From assembly GCA_944384985.1 (NCBI GenBank), contig CALWVM010000001.1, forward strand, positions 186,001 through 250,000: 64,000 nucleotides of DNA, given 5' to 3'. Position 1 is the stretch's first letter, and every line of letters starts with the position of its first letter. This document shows, one piece after another, positions 23,743 through 33,793 of the stretch. Made by a program: the position numbers and the translations under genes. Source of the DNA: an uncultured Clostridia bacterium (GTDB lineage Bacteria > Bacillota > Clostridia > Oscillospirales > Acutalibacteraceae). The notes under the pieces are model-generated. The model was not told the DNA's origin. It did no database searches and saw only the letters and a list, made by a program, of their open reading frames with translations.

Positions 23743-25875
23743 ATGGCTGATCTTGTGATCGTAGAGTCGCCCTCCAAGGCGAAAACCATACAGAAATATC
23801 TCGGAAAAGGGTATAAGGTCACGGCGTCCGTCGGGCACATCCGCGACCTGCCCGCTGCGAAGCTGAGCGTGGACGTCAAGCACGACTTTGCCCCGAAATA
23901 TACGATTGTCAAGGGCAAGGAAAAGCTTGTCAAGGAGCTCAAAGAACTGGTCAGGGACGCCGGCCGCGTGTATCTCGCGACCGACCCGGACCGCGAGGGC
24001 GAGGCGATCTCCTGGCACCTGGCCACGGTGCTGGGATTGAGCCTGGACGACAAAAACCGTGTAAAATTCAATGAGATCAACCGTTCCGGCGTAGAAAAGG
24101 GTATGGCGCATCCCGAAAAGATCGACATGGACCTTGTGGACGCCCAGCAGGCGCGGCGTATTTTAGACCGGCTCGTCGGGTATAAATTAAGCCCGTTCGT
24201 TTCGCAGAAGATCCACCGCGGACTTTCCGCCGGGCGCGTGCAGTCCGTTGCGCTGCGGCTCATCGTGGACCGCGAAGAGGAGATCCGCGCCTTTGTGCCC
24301 GAGGAATACTGGTCGCTCGACGCAAAATTCCTCGCGCCCTCGTCGAAGCGCGCCTTTGCCGCCGCCTTTGCGGGCGATGAGACGGGCAAGGTCAAAATCG
24401 AGAACAAAGAACAGTCCGACGCCTACCTCGAGCGTTTGCAGGACGCGGTTTATACCGTGGCAAGCGTCAAAAAGGGCACGCGCCGCCGCCAGCCCGCCCC
24501 GCCGTTCACAACGTCTACGTTGCAGCAGGAAGCTTCGCGCAAGCTGGGTTTCCAGGGCAAGCGCACCATGCGCGTCGCGCAGGAGCTGTATGAAGGCGTG
24601 GAGGTCGAGGGTTACGGCGCAATGGGTCTGATCACCTACATGCGTACCGACTCCCTGCGTATTTCCGAGGAGTCGCGCGCCGAGGGCAGCGCCTATATTG
24701 CCGAAACGTACGGCAAAGCATATCTCCCCGAAAAACCGCGGTATTATAAAACCAAAGCGACCGCGCAGGACGGCCACGAGGCGATCCGCCCGACCGTGCC
24801 GTCGCTTACGCCCGAACAGGCGAAAAAGAATCTTTCCTCCGACCAGTATAAGCTGTATTCCCTTATTTGGAAGCGCTTTATGGCAAGCCTGATGGCAAAC
24901 TGTGTGCAGGATACCGTCCGCGCCGAGATCCACGGGGCGAACGAAGCGGACGCGGCGGCGGGCAAATACTGCCTGTTCACGGCGGCAGGCTACACCGTGC
25001 GGTTCGACGGCTACACGAAGCTGTATGTCGCCGGGACGGACGAGGAAGAAGAAAACGCGTCGCATCTGCCGGAGCTGAAAGCCGGCGATACGCTCAAACT
25101 CAAAGAGCTCGGCGGCAACCAGCACTTCACCCAGCCGCCCGCGCGCTATACGGAGGCGTCGCTTGTCAAAATGCTCGAAGAAACGGGCGTGGGCAGACCC
25201 AGCACCTATGTTTCGATCGTTTCGACCATCACGGGGCGCGAATATGTCACGCGTGAGCAAAAGCAGCTCAAGCCCACGGAACTCGGCGAAGCGGTCACGA
25301 AGCTCTTAAAAGAACAGTTCCCGAAGATCGTCAACGTGAAATTCACCGCAAACATGGAAAGCGACCTCGATAAAGTCGAGCATGGCGAGATCGACTATGT
25401 GCAGATGCTGCACACATTCTACGACGAGTTCGATGAAACACTGCAAAAGGCGAAAGCCTCCATGGAGGGCGTGAAAATCAAGCTCAAAGAGGACGAGACG
25501 AACATCCCCTGCGAAAAATGCGGGCGGATGATGGTGATCAAAACCGGGCGCTACGGCAAATTCCTCGCGTGCCCGGGCTACCCGGAATGCAAAAACACCA
25601 AGCCGCTCGTCATTGAAACGGCGGCGCGCTGCCCGAAATGCGGCGGCAAGGTGATCCAGAAAAAGAGCAAACGCGGCTACACGTTCTATGGCTGCGACAA
25701 TTACCCGAACTGCAACTTCATGACCTGGGACGTCCCCACGGACGAGGTTTGCCCGCAGTGCGGCAAATCGCTGTTCAAACGGCGCGGGGGGCTGCTCGTC
25801 TGCGAGGACGAGGCTTGCGGCTTCCAGAAAAAGGCGGAGCGAAAGCGCAAAAAGAAAGACGAAGCGGAGGCGTAA
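23743..25875 (+). CDS. topA: DNA topoisomerase I
   Basis: 710 residues. Toprim domain at the start (VIVESPSKAKTIQKYLG) with DPDREGEAISWH, then the active-site tyrosine in ITYMRTDSLRIS (about residue 300). Three C-terminal zinc ribbons: CEKCGR..CPGYPEC, CPKCGG..CDNYPNC and CPQCGK..CEDEACG. Type IA enzyme that relaxes negative supercoils. Thirteen bases after dprA and four before trmFO, so this is one operon. Confidence 0.98.
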   Translation: MADLVIVESPSKAKTIQKYLGKGYKVTASVGHIRDLPAAKLSVDVKHDFAPKYTIVKGKEKLVKELKELVRDAGRVYLATDPDREGEAISWHLATVLGLSLDDKNRVKFNEINRSGVEKGMAHPEKIDMDLVDAQQARRILDRLVGYKLSPFVSQKIHRGLSAGRVQSVALRLIVDREEEIRAFVPEEYWSLDAKFLAPSSKRAFAAAFAGDETGKVKIENKEQSDAYLERLQDAVYTVASVKKGTRRRQPAPPFTTSTLQQEASRKLGFQGKRTMRVAQELYEGVEVEGYGAMGLITYMRTDSLRISEESRAEGSAYIAETYGKAYLPEKPRYYKTKATAQDGHEAIRPTVPSLTPEQAKKNLSSDQYKLYSLIWKRFMASLMANCVQDTVRAEIHGANEADAAAGKYCLFTAAGYTVRFDGYTKLYVAGTDEEEENASHLPELKAGDTLKLKELGGNQHFTQPPARYTEASLVKMLEETGVGRPSTYVSIVSTITGREYVTREQKQLKPTELGEAVTKLLKEQFPKIVNVKFTANMESDLDKVEHGEIDYVQMLHTFYDEFDETLQKAKASMEGVKIKLKEDETNIPCEKCGRMMVIKTGRYGKFLACPGYPECKNTKPLVIETAARCPKCGGKVIQKKSKRGYTFYGCDNYPNCNFMTWDVPTDEVCPQCGKSLFKRRGGLLVCEDEACGFQKKAERKRKKKDEAEA

Positions 25876-25878
25876 CGC

Positions 25879-27195
25879 ATGAAGGCAGCGGTCATCGGCG
25901 CGGGGCTTGCCGGCGCGGAAGCGGCATGGCAGCTGCAAATGCGGGGCGTCCCGGTCGACCTTTATGAAATGAAACCGCAGAAGCACTCGCCCGCGCACCG
26001 TTCGGATGGGTTTGCAGAGCTTGTGTGCTCGAATTCCTTAAAAGCCGAGCGTATCAATTCCGCGGCGGGGCTTTTGAAAGCGGAAATGGCGGACTTTTCC
26101 TCCCTGTGCGTCGAAGCGGCGTACAAGACCCGTGTGCCCGCGGGTGGCGCGCTCGCCGTGGACCGCGAGCAGTTTTCCGCGTATATCACCGAAAAAATCG
26201 AGGGCTGCGCGCACGTCACGGTCATCCATAAAGAGGTCACAGCGCTCCCCACGGATGCGGACGTGGTGATCGTCGCCGCGGGGCCGCTTGCGAGCGACGC
26301 GCTCGCCGAAACGATCCGAACGCTTACAGGCGAAGCGGGGCTTTCGTTTTACGATGCCGCCGCACCCATCGTAACGGCGGAAAGCATTGATTTTTCGGAA
26401 GCGTTCACGCAGTCGCGCTATGACCGCGGCGGGGCGGACGACTACGTCAACTGCCCGATGGACAAGGCACAGTATGAGGCGTTCTACGAGGCGATCACCA
26501 CCGCCGAACGCGCCGAAACACACAGCTTCGACGAGCGGCGCGACGTGTATGAGGGCTGCATGCCCATTGAAGCGCTCGCTTCGCGCGGGAAAGACACCAT
26601 GCGCTACGGGCCGTTAAAACCCGTGGGGCTTGTGAACCCGAAAACGGGGCATCGCCCGTGGGCGAATTTGCAGCTTCGCAAAGAGAACAACGCCGGCACG
26701 ATGTATAACCTTGTCGGCTTCCAGACGAATTTGAAATTCGGCGAGCAAAAGCGCGTGTTTTCGATGATCCCAGCGCTTAAAAACGCGCAGTTCGTGCGCT
26801 ACGGCGTCATGCACCGCAACACGTTTTTGGATTCGCCCCGGCTTTTGTCGGCGGATTTCAGTTTGAAGACCGACCCGCACATCTTTTTCGCGGGGCAGAT
26901 CACCGGCGTGGAAGGGTATATGGAATCGGCTTCTTCGGGCATCCTTGCGGGGCTGAACGCCGCGCGCGTGCTCTGTGGGAAAGAAACGATCGTCCTCCCC
27001 GAAACAACTATGATGGGCGCGCTTTCACGCTATATCAGCGACGAGAGCGTCCGGGATTTCCAGCCGATGGGCGCGAATTTCGGTGTGCTGCCCCCGCTCA
27101 ACGAAAAGATCCGCGACAAGGCGGCGCGCTATCAGGCGCTCGCCGACCGGGCGCTTGCGGCACTGCACGCATATAAGGAGAAAATGGGCTTATGA
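25879..27195 (+). CDS. trmFO: Methylenetetrahydrofolate-tRNA-(uracil-5-)-methyltransferase TrmFO
   Basis: 438 residues, the usual size. FAD-binding start VIGAGLAGAEAAWQLQMRG, then LVCSNSLKAE and GCMPIEALASRGKDTMRYGPLKP, all characteristic. Uses folate and FADH2 to make T54 in the tRNA T-loop. Sits between topA and plsX. The topA-trmFO link is conserved in Firmicutes. The stop overlaps the plsX start by four bases. Confidence 0.97.
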   Translation: MKAAVIGAGLAGAEAAWQLQMRGVPVDLYEMKPQKHSPAHRSDGFAELVCSNSLKAERINSAAGLLKAEMADFSSLCVEAAYKTRVPAGGALAVDREQFSAYITEKIEGCAHVTVIHKEVTALPTDADVVIVAAGPLASDALAETIRTLTGEAGLSFYDAAAPIVTAESIDFSEAFTQSRYDRGGADDYVNCPMDKAQYEAFYEAITTAERAETHSFDERRDVYEGCMPIEALASRGKDTMRYGPLKPVGLVNPKTGHRPWANLQLRKENNAGTMYNLVGFQTNLKFGEQKRVFSMIPALKNAQFVRYGVMHRNTFLDSPRLLSADFSLKTDPHIFFAGQITGVEGYMESASSGILAGLNAARVLCGKETIVLPETTMMGALSRYISDESVRDFQPMGANFGVLPPLNEKIRDKAARYQALADRALAALHAYKEKMGL

Positions 27196-28208
27196 GAATT
27201 TTAGCAGACGCTTTCGGCGGCGACAATGCGCCGTCCGAGATCTTAAAAGGCTGCGCGGCGGCAAGGCGCGCCTACGGCTATGCCATCACACTTGTGGGCG
27301 ACGAACAGAAGATCAAAGCCTGTGTCGAACACGACGGCACGGATATTTCCGGCATGGACATCCTGCAGGCGGACGGCGTATTCTCGATGGAGACGCAGCC
27401 GACCGAGATCTTGAAGGCGGGCAAGGACACCTCTATGGCGGTGGGGCTGCGCGCGCTCGCAAGCGGTGCGGGCGATGCGTTCGTTTCGGCGGGCAGCACA
27501 GGCGCGCTGCTCGTGGGCGCGACGTTCCTCGTCAAGCGCATCAAGGGCGTCAAACGCCCGGCTTTGGGTGCTGTCATGCCGTCCGGCACCACGCCGTTTA
27601 TTTTGGTGGACACGGGCGCGAATGCCGAGTGCACCGTGCCGATGCTGTGTAATTTTGCCCGGCTCGGCGACATCTACATGCGCCAGATCCTCGGTGTGGA
27701 AAGCCCGCGCGTGGGGCTCGCAAATATCGGGACGGAAGCCACCAAGGGCACAAAATTGCAGATCGAAGCGTATCAAGCGCTTTCTAAAATGCCCGGTATC
27801 CACTTCATCGGCAACGCCGAAGTGCGCGATATCCCGGCAGGCGCGGCGGACGTCATCGTGGCGGACGGCTTTACGGGCAACGTGATCCTCAAAATGTACG
27901 AGGGCGTCGCCAAGATGATGTCCAACGAGATCAAAGCCATGTTTAAGAAAAACCCGCTGACGATGCTTTCCTACCTCGGCGTAAAGTCCGGGATGGACGG
28001 CTTCCGCAAGAAGCTCGATTACAAGCAGTACGGCGGCGCGCCGATCCTCGGTGTGCAAAGGCCGGTCATCAAGGCGCACGGCTCGTCGGACGCGTACGCG
28101 TTCCAAAGTGCGCTGCGACAGGCGGCGGACTGTGTGAAAGCCGATGTGGCGGGGAAGATAAAGGAGGCCATGCAGGATGAACGGCAATCTGAAAGCGCTG
28201 GAGAATGA
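27192..28208 (+). CDS. plsX: Phosphate acyltransferase PlsX
   Basis: 338 residues, typical. It starts MRILADAFGGDNAPSEILKG and keeps SAGSTGALL, RPALGAVMPSG and DGFTGNVILKMYEG. Makes acyl-phosphate from acyl-ACP for phospholipid synthesis, peripheral to the membrane. Its 3' end overlaps rnc by 32 bp. In many Firmicutes acpP sits between these two genes; it is missing here. Confidence 0.97.
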   Translation: MRILADAFGGDNAPSEILKGCAAARRAYGYAITLVGDEQKIKACVEHDGTDISGMDILQADGVFSMETQPTEILKAGKDTSMAVGLRALASGAGDAFVSAGSTGALLVGATFLVKRIKGVKRPALGAVMPSGTTPFILVDTGANAECTVPMLCNFARLGDIYMRQILGVESPRVGLANIGTEATKGTKLQIEAYQALSKMPGIHFIGNAEVRDIPAGAADVIVADGFTGNVILKMYEGVAKMMSNEIKAMFKKNPLTMLSYLGVKSGMDGFRKKLDYKQYGGAPILGVQRPVIKAHGSSDAYAFQSALRQAADCVKADVAGKIKEAMQDERQSESAGE

Positions 28209-28857
28209 GCTCGGCTATACGTTCCGCAATCCCGCCCTGCTCACCCGCGCGCTGACGCATTCGTCGTATGCCAACGAACGCCAGACCGGCACGGGCGACA
28301 ACGAGCGGCTGGAGTTTTTGGGCGACTCGGTGCTGGGCTTCATCACGGCGGAATATCTGTTTTCCGAGCACAAGGGCGTGCCCGAAGGGGAACTGACGCG
28401 CCTGCGCGCCTACGCCGTGTGCGAAAAATCGCTGGATGTGTACGCGCGCGAAATCGGCTTGGGCGACTACCTGCTTTTGGGCAAGGGCGAGGAACGCACG
28501 GGCGGGCGCGAACGCGCCTCGGTGCTTTCCGACGCGTTTGAAGCGGTCATCGCGGCGATCTATCTCGACGGCGGTATGGAACCCGCGAAAAAATTCGTCC
28601 TGCGCTTTGTGCACCCGTATGTGGAGGCAAAGCCGGTCTTTAAGGATTACAAGACCATGCTCCAGGAGGTCACGCAGCAAAACCCCGGCGAAACGCTCGA
28701 ATATGTGCTCGTTTCGGAAACGGGGCCCGACCACGACAAGCATTTTGAGGTCGAAGTGCACTTGAACAGCAACGTCATCGGGCGCGGCAGCGGCCCGAGC
28801 AAGAAAAAGGCGGAACAGGACGCCGCGCGCGAAGCACTCGCGCTTATGGGGCTATAA
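28177..28857 (+). CDS. rnc: Ribonuclease III
   Basis: 226 residues. Signature NERLEFLGDSVLGF in the N-terminal catalytic domain, DAFEAVIAAIYLDGG for the second metal-binding helix, and a C-terminal double-stranded RNA-binding domain (KTMLQEVTQQNPGETLEY..ARE). AAAGGAGG lies about 9 bases before ATG 28177, inside plsX. Processes rRNA precursors and structured mRNAs as a dimer. Confidence 0.97.
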   Translation: MNGNLKALENELGYTFRNPALLTRALTHSSYANERQTGTGDNERLEFLGDSVLGFITAEYLFSEHKGVPEGELTRLRAYAVCEKSLDVYAREIGLGDYLLLGKGEERTGGRERASVLSDAFEAVIAAIYLDGGMEPAKKFVLRFVHPYVEAKPVFKDYKTMLQEVTQQNPGETLEYVLVSETGPDHDKHFEVEVHLNSNVIGRGSGPSKKKAEQDAAREALALMGL

Positions 28858-28880
28858 GTCCTGCAAAACGCGAAAAGGCG

Positions 28881-28909
28881 TTGCAAGCGAAGGCGTTTCG
28901 TTGTAAAAT
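28881..28909 (+). promoter_or_regulatory. Sigma-A-like promoter for smc-ftsY
   Basis: TTGCAA at 28881-28886, 17 bp spacer, TAAAAT at 28904-28909. Confidence 0.65.
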
Positions 28910-28959
28910 AAAGGGAAACCGGCGTTTTTGTACGCTGAACGGATAAAGGATACGGATAC

Positions 28960-31900
28960 ATGATTTTAAAGTCGCTGGAAATGCAGGGGTTCAAGTCCTT
29001 CCCGGACAGGACCGTGCTGGAATTCAATCAGGGCATCACGGCGGTCGTCGGGCCGAACGGCAGCGGCAAAAGCAATATTGCCGACGCGGTGCGCTGGGTG
29101 CTGGGCGAACAGTCCACCAAAAGCCTGCGCGGGTCGAAAATGGAGGACGTCATCTTCATGGGTACCGACCTTCGCCGCGCGAAGGGCTTTGCCGAGGTGA
29201 CGCTGCGCTTTGACAACCGCGACCGCACACTCCCGAAAGATACGGACGAGGTCTGCGTCACCCGCCGCTACTACCGCTCGGGCGAAAGCGAATACATCAT
29301 CAACGGCGAAACTTCAAGGCTTCGCGACATCAATGAGCTGTTTATGGACACGGGCCTCGGGCGCGACGGGTATTCCATCGTCGGCCAGGGGCGCATTGCC
29401 GATATGGTGTCGTCGAAAGCGGGCGAGCGCCGCGAGATGCTCGAGGAGGCGGCGGGGATTTCGCATTTCCGCTACCGCCGCAACGACGCGAACAAGCGCC
29501 TTGCCGCAGCGGAGGAAAATCTGCTGCGCCTGCGCGACATTTTGACCGAGCTCGAAGGGCGCGTAGGCCCCTTAAAGGCGCAAAGCGAAAAAGCGCAGAA
29601 ATTTCTTGTGCTCGCCGAAGAGAAAAAGCAGCTCGAAATCGGGCTGTGGCTCCACACCATTGAACGCACTGACGACCGCCTGCGCGAGCAGTCGCACAAA
29701 ATCGCGACCGCCGAAGCGGCACACAGCGAAGCGGCGGCACAGCTGGAGGACCTTGGTACACAGATCGATAAGGCGGCCGAAGAGACGCAGGCGCTGCTTG
29801 TCAAAATCGAAGAGGTGCGCGCCGAAAGCGCGAAGTTTGAAGAACAGGCGGCAGCGCTCGACGCGCAGGTGCAGGTCGAGGAGACCTCCATCCGCCACAA
29901 TGCGGAGGCGATGGAGCGCCTTGCGCGCGACCGCGCCGAAGAGGAAGAGACAGCGGGGCACTTGGACGCGCGCATTGCCGAAGCGCAAAAGCGCATCGCC
30001 GAAAGCACCGAAAAACGCGACGCGCTCAAAGCACAGCTCAGCCGTCTTACCGCCGAGCAGGAGGCGCGGCTTTCCGACAGCACGCGCTTCTCCGAGGAGG
30101 CGGCGCAGCTTTCCGCCGCCGTTTCGGCGCTGTCCGTGCAGATTGCCGACAACCGCGTCACCGCCGAAACGGCGAATTCCTCCGTCGAGGAGATCAAGAC
30201 GCGCATAAGCACCATTGACGAAACGCTCGGCCACCGGCAGGAAAGCTATCAGGCGCTCGTCGCGGCGCACGACAAAGCGAAAGCCGCGCTCGAAGAGAGC
30301 AACACGAAAATACAGGAACTGCAAAACGCCATGGACGGCTACACCATGCGCTTTGCCTCTCGCTCGAAAAAGGCGGAGGAGATGCGCACGGCACTTTCCG
30401 AAAAAGAGCGGGAGCTGCACAAAACACAGGACCGCATCCGCCTGCTTTCCGACCTCGAAAAGAACATGGAGGGCTACCAGGGCGCCGTTAAGGCGGTCAT
30501 GCGTGAAGCTTCGCGCGGCGCGCTTCGGGGCATCCACGGGCCGCTTTCGCAGCTGATTTCCGTAAAACCGAAGTACACCACGGCGGTGGAAACGGCTTTG
30601 GGCGCGGCGGTGCAGTTTATTGTCACCGATACGGAAAACGATGCGAAACGCGCCATCGCCTATTTGAAAGAAAACCGCGCCGGCCGCGCGACCTTTCTGC
30701 CCATTGCCGCCATCCGCGCGCGGGATTTCCGCGAATCGGGGCTGGAGGACCAGTACGGCTTCGTAAGCCTTGCGGCGGATCTTGTGTCCGCGGACGCAAA
30801 ATATACCGAAATCATCCGCGCCCAGCTCGGGCGCACCGTCGTGGCGGAGGATATGGACGCTGCCATCGCCATGGCGAAAAAATACAACTACCGCTTCCGC
30901 ATCGTAACCTTGGACGGGCAGGTCATCAACGCGGGTGGCTCGATGACGGGCGGCTCGCGTGCGCAGAGCGTCGGCATTTTGAGCCGCGGCAACGAGATCG
31001 AAAAGCTCAAAGCCGCCGAAAAAGCCGCGCAGACCGAGCTTGCCGCCATGCAGGCGGACTGCAAACAGCTGACCGAAGATGCCGCCGCCGCGAAAGCCGA
31101 CCTCGACGGCGCGCAGGGCGACCTTTTGCGCGCGGGGGAAGAAAAGATCCGCCGCGAGGGCGAATTCAAGCTTGCAAGCGAGCAGCTTTCGTCTGTGTCA
31201 GGCGCGGTCAAAGAGCTGGTTGAAGAAAAGGAAACGCTGCGCACGCGCGCCGACCGCATTTTGCAAAACGCCGCCGAGGCGCGAGCTTCGCTTGAGACCC
31301 TGAACGGCGAACTGCACGAAAAGGAAACGGCGCTCGAAAAGCTGACCGGCGACCGCGCGGCACTCGATTCGGCACGCGAAGAACTTTCGTCGCAGGCATC
31401 GGATTTGAGCATGCAGATTTTGACGCTCGAAAAGGATATGGAGACCGCCGCCGACGACATCGCGCACCTCGAGAACCGCAAGGCCGGCCACGCGGACAAG
31501 CACACCGCCCTCGAGCAGGAGATCGCGGCATACAGGCAGAAAAACGCGGCGCTCGAACAGAGCATCGAAACCCTGCGCGAAAACGCGCGGAAACTTCGCG
31601 AAAACACAGCAGGCTCGCGCGAAAGGATCGATGCACTCATCGCCGAGCGCGACGCGCTTACCAAACAGCAAAACGACCTGCGTCTGCTTGAACGCTCGAA
31701 ATCCGAGGAGCGCGAACGCTTGAGCGGTGAGCTTGCGCGCCTGGAAGAACGCAAGACCGCCATGCGCAAGGAATATGACGATTTGACCGCGAAGCTGTAT
31801 GAAGAGTACCAGCTCACCCGCCGCGAGGCGGCGGCCATGGGGATCGAGATCGAGGATTACGCGAGCTCGAACAAACGCCTGACGGAGCTCAAAGGGCAGA

Positions 31901-32529
31901 TCCGCGCGCTCGGGTCCGTCAACGTCGCGGCGATCGAGGAATACAAAGAGGTCGCCGAACGGTATGAATTTTTGTCCGGGCAGATCGCGGATGTCGAAAA
32001 ATCCCGCGACGAGCTCAACCGCATGATCGGCGAATTGACCGAAAAAATGGCGCAGCAGTTCCGCGACCGTTTCGCACGCATCAACCGGGCGTTCGGCGAA
32101 ACGTTTTCCGAGCTGTTCGGCGGCGGCAGCGCGCAGCTGCTGCTCTCCGACGAGCACGACATCCTCGAATGCGACATCGAGATCAAGGTGCAGCCGCCCG
32201 GCAAGAACCTCAAAAGCATCGAACCGCTTTCCGGCGGCGAGAAAGGGCTTTCGGCCATTTCCCTGCTGTTCGCGATTCTGAAGGTCACACCCGCGCCGTT
32301 CTGCATTTTCGACGAGGTCGAGGCGGCGCTCGACGACGTGAACGTTTCGCGCTACGCGCAGTATGTGCGCCGCATGACGAAAAACACACAGTTCATCCTG
32401 ATTACCCACCGCCGCGGCACCATGGAAGAGGCGGACGTCCTCTACGGCGTGACGATGCAGGAGAGCGGCGTTTCCAAGCTCTTGGAACTCAAGACTGCCG
32501 AAATGGCGAAGCAATTAGGGCTGGCATAA
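28960..32529 (+). CDS. smc: Chromosome partition protein SMC
   Basis: 1189 residues, normal for Firmicutes. Head part one with Walker A GPNGSGKSNIADAVRWVLG, a long coiled coil (about 170-500), hinge domain (about 500-680, GIHGPLSQLISVKPKYTTAVE), returning coiled coil, and head part two with signature LSGGEKGLSAISLL and Walker B FCIFDEVEAALDD. With ScpA and ScpB, which are not in the window, it forms the condensin that loads at parS and compacts the origin region. The smc-ftsY order is conserved. Confidence 0.98.
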   Translation: MILKSLEMQGFKSFPDRTVLEFNQGITAVVGPNGSGKSNIADAVRWVLGEQSTKSLRGSKMEDVIFMGTDLRRAKGFAEVTLRFDNRDRTLPKDTDEVCVTRRYYRSGESEYIINGETSRLRDINELFMDTGLGRDGYSIVGQGRIADMVSSKAGERREMLEEAAGISHFRYRRNDANKRLAAAEENLLRLRDILTELEGRVGPLKAQSEKAQKFLVLAEEKKQLEIGLWLHTIERTDDRLREQSHKIATAEAAHSEAAAQLEDLGTQIDKAAEETQALLVKIEEVRAESAKFEEQAAALDAQVQVEETSIRHNAEAMERLARDRAEEEETAGHLDARIAEAQKRIAESTEKRDALKAQLSRLTAEQEARLSDSTRFSEEAAQLSAAVSALSVQIADNRVTAETANSSVEEIKTRISTIDETLGHRQESYQALVAAHDKAKAALEESNTKIQELQNAMDGYTMRFASRSKKAEEMRTALSEKERELHKTQDRIRLLSDLEKNMEGYQGAVKAVMREASRGALRGIHGPLSQLISVKPKYTTAVETALGAAVQFIVTDTENDAKRAIAYLKENRAGRATFLPIAAIRARDFRESGLEDQYGFVSLAADLVSADAKYTEIIRAQLGRTVVAEDMDAAIAMAKKYNYRFRIVTLDGQVINAGGSMTGGSRAQSVGILSRGNEIEKLKAAEKAAQTELAAMQADCKQLTEDAAAAKADLDGAQGDLLRAGEEKIRREGEFKLASEQLSSVSGAVKELVEEKETLRTRADRILQNAAEARASLETLNGELHEKETALEKLTGDRAALDSAREELSSQASDLSMQILTLEKDMETAADDIAHLENRKAGHADKHTALEQEIAAYRQKNAALEQSIETLRENARKLRENTAGSRERIDALIAERDALTKQQNDLRLLERSKSEERERLSGELARLEERKTAMRKEYDDLTAKLYEEYQLTRREAAAMGIEIEDYASSNKRLTELKGQIRALGSVNVAAIEEYKEVAERYEFLSGQIADVEKSRDELNRMIGELTEKMAQQFRDRFARINRAFGETFSELFGGGSAQLLLSDEHDILECDIEIKVQPPGKNLKSIEPLSGGEKGLSAISLLFAILKVTPAPFCIFDEVEAALDDVNVSRYAQYVRRMTKNTQFILITHRRGTMEEADVLYGVTMQESGVSKLLELKTAEMAKQLGLA

Positions 32530-32581
32530 AACAGAACCATCGAGTACATAGAGACAAAACGATACGAAAAGGATGAAGCGC

Positions 32582-33793
32582 ATGGGTATTTTCAGTAAGA
32601 TCAATTTCGGGCTTTCCAAGACCCGCAACAAAATGGCAGGCGCCATCGACAGCCTGTTTGCGGACGGCGGCGAGATCACCGACGACCTGTACGCCGAGCT
32701 GGAAGAGATCCTTGTGATGAGCGACGTCGGCATGGTTACGGCGGTCGAGATCACCGACCGGTTGAAAAAGCGCGTTTCCGAAAAACATCTGCGCGGCGCG
32801 GACGCCGTGAAAAATGAGATCAAGGAAATCGTTGCCGAGCTCTTGGACGGCGGCGAGGATATGGGCCTTGTCACCGTGCCGAGCGTGGTGCTCGTCATCG
32901 GCGTCAACGGCGTGGGCAAGACCACGACCATCGGCAAGCTTGCCGCGATGTATAAAGCCGAGGGCAAGCGCGTCATTTTGGGCGCGGCGGACACCTTCCG
33001 CGCGGCGGCGATCGATCAGCTCGGCGTCTGGGCCGAGCGCGCAGGTGTGGAACTCGTCAAGCACTCCGAGGGTGCGGACCCTGCCGCCGTGGTGTTCGAC
33101 ACGGTCAACGCCGCGAAAGCGCGCAACTGCGACATCGTCATCATCGATACCGCTGGGCGGCTTCACAACAAGAAAAACCTGATGGACGAGCTTGCGAAAA
33201 TTTACCGTGTCATCGACCGCGAACTGCCCTATTCTGACCGCGAAGTGCTTTTGGTGCTTGACGCGACCACGGGGCAGAACGCCGTTAACCAGGCGCGCGA
33301 GTTCATGCATGTCGCCGAGATCACGGGTATCGTGCTTACGAAGCTCGACGGCACGGCGCGCGGCGGCGTGGTGCTCGCCATCAAAAACGAGCTGGGCATC
33401 CCGGTGAAATTCATCGGCGTGGGCGAGCAGATGGATGATTTGCAGCCCTTTAATCCCCGCGCCTTTGCCGAGGGGCTGTTTGAGCAGAAAACGTATGACG
33501 AGGAGGAGAGCACGCATGCGCAAGTGGAGAAAGACGATGTGGCGCCTCGCGCTTCGGACGTTTCAGGCGTTCGACACCCCGCCGCATCACGACCTGAACC
33601 CGAAAACGAACCCGCCGGCAAGACATCGGACGCTGCGCCACCCGAAGCGGGGCGTGCCGGTGCCGGTGCTCCAACAGATGAAAACGGAGTTCCGGGCATG
33701 GAACCGGGAGCGGACGAAGTGACCGAGGATCAAGCGACCGAAAAGCCGAAAAAGGAGAAGAGACGCTTTGGATTTTTTAATCGCCACACATAA
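32582..33793 (+). CDS. ftsY: Signal recognition particle receptor FtsY with an unusual C-terminal tail
   Basis: 403 residues from ATG 32582; the ATG three codons earlier overlaps the AAAAGGA site. The NG GTPase domain begins almost at once (FSKINFGLSKTRNKMAG), with GVNGVGKTTTIGKLA (G1), DTFRAAAIDQL, DTAGRLHNK and TKLDGTARGG. Normal FtsY proteins end shortly after GVGEQMDDLQPFNPRAFAEGLF. Here about 100 more residues follow, acidic and Pro/Ala-rich, ending KPKKEKRRFGFFNRHT. That tail is overprinted by a likely small gene in another frame and has poor third-position G/C, so it may be a by-product of a lost stop codon. Confidence 0.93.
   Translation: MGIFSKINFGLSKTRNKMAGAIDSLFADGGEITDDLYAELEEILVMSDVGMVTAVEITDRLKKRVSEKHLRGADAVKNEIKEIVAELLDGGEDMGLVTVPSVVLVIGVNGVGKTTTIGKLAAMYKAEGKRVILGAADTFRAAAIDQLGVWAERAGVELVKHSEGADPAAVVFDTVNAAKARNCDIVIIDTAGRLHNKKNLMDELAKIYRVIDRELPYSDREVLLVLDATTGQNAVNQAREFMHVAEITGIVLTKLDGTARGGVVLAIKNELGIPVKFIGVGEQMDDLQPFNPRAFAEGLFEQKTYDEEESTHAQVEKDDVAPRASDVSGVRHPAASRPEPENEPAGKTSDAAPPEAGRAGAGAPTDENGVPGMEPGADEVTEDQATEKPKKEKRRFGFFNRHT
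33516..33722 (+). CDS. Small basic protein overlapping the ftsY tail in a different frame
   Basis: 68 residues (MRKWRKTMWRLALRTFQAF..KTEFRAWNRERTK), rich in Arg/Lys/Pro. A strong site GAGGAGGAG lies 8 bases before the ATG. By hand count about 57 of 68 codons end in G or C, as in the neighbouring housekeeping genes; the ftsY frame over the same bases has about 35 of 68. This suggests the small frame is the one under selection. No recognised domain. It may bind nucleic acid or membrane, but that is only inferred from charge. Confidence 0.5.
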   Translation: MRKWRKTMWRLALRTFQAFDTPPHHDLNPKTNPPARHRTLRHPKRGVPVPVLQQMKTEFRAWNRERTK

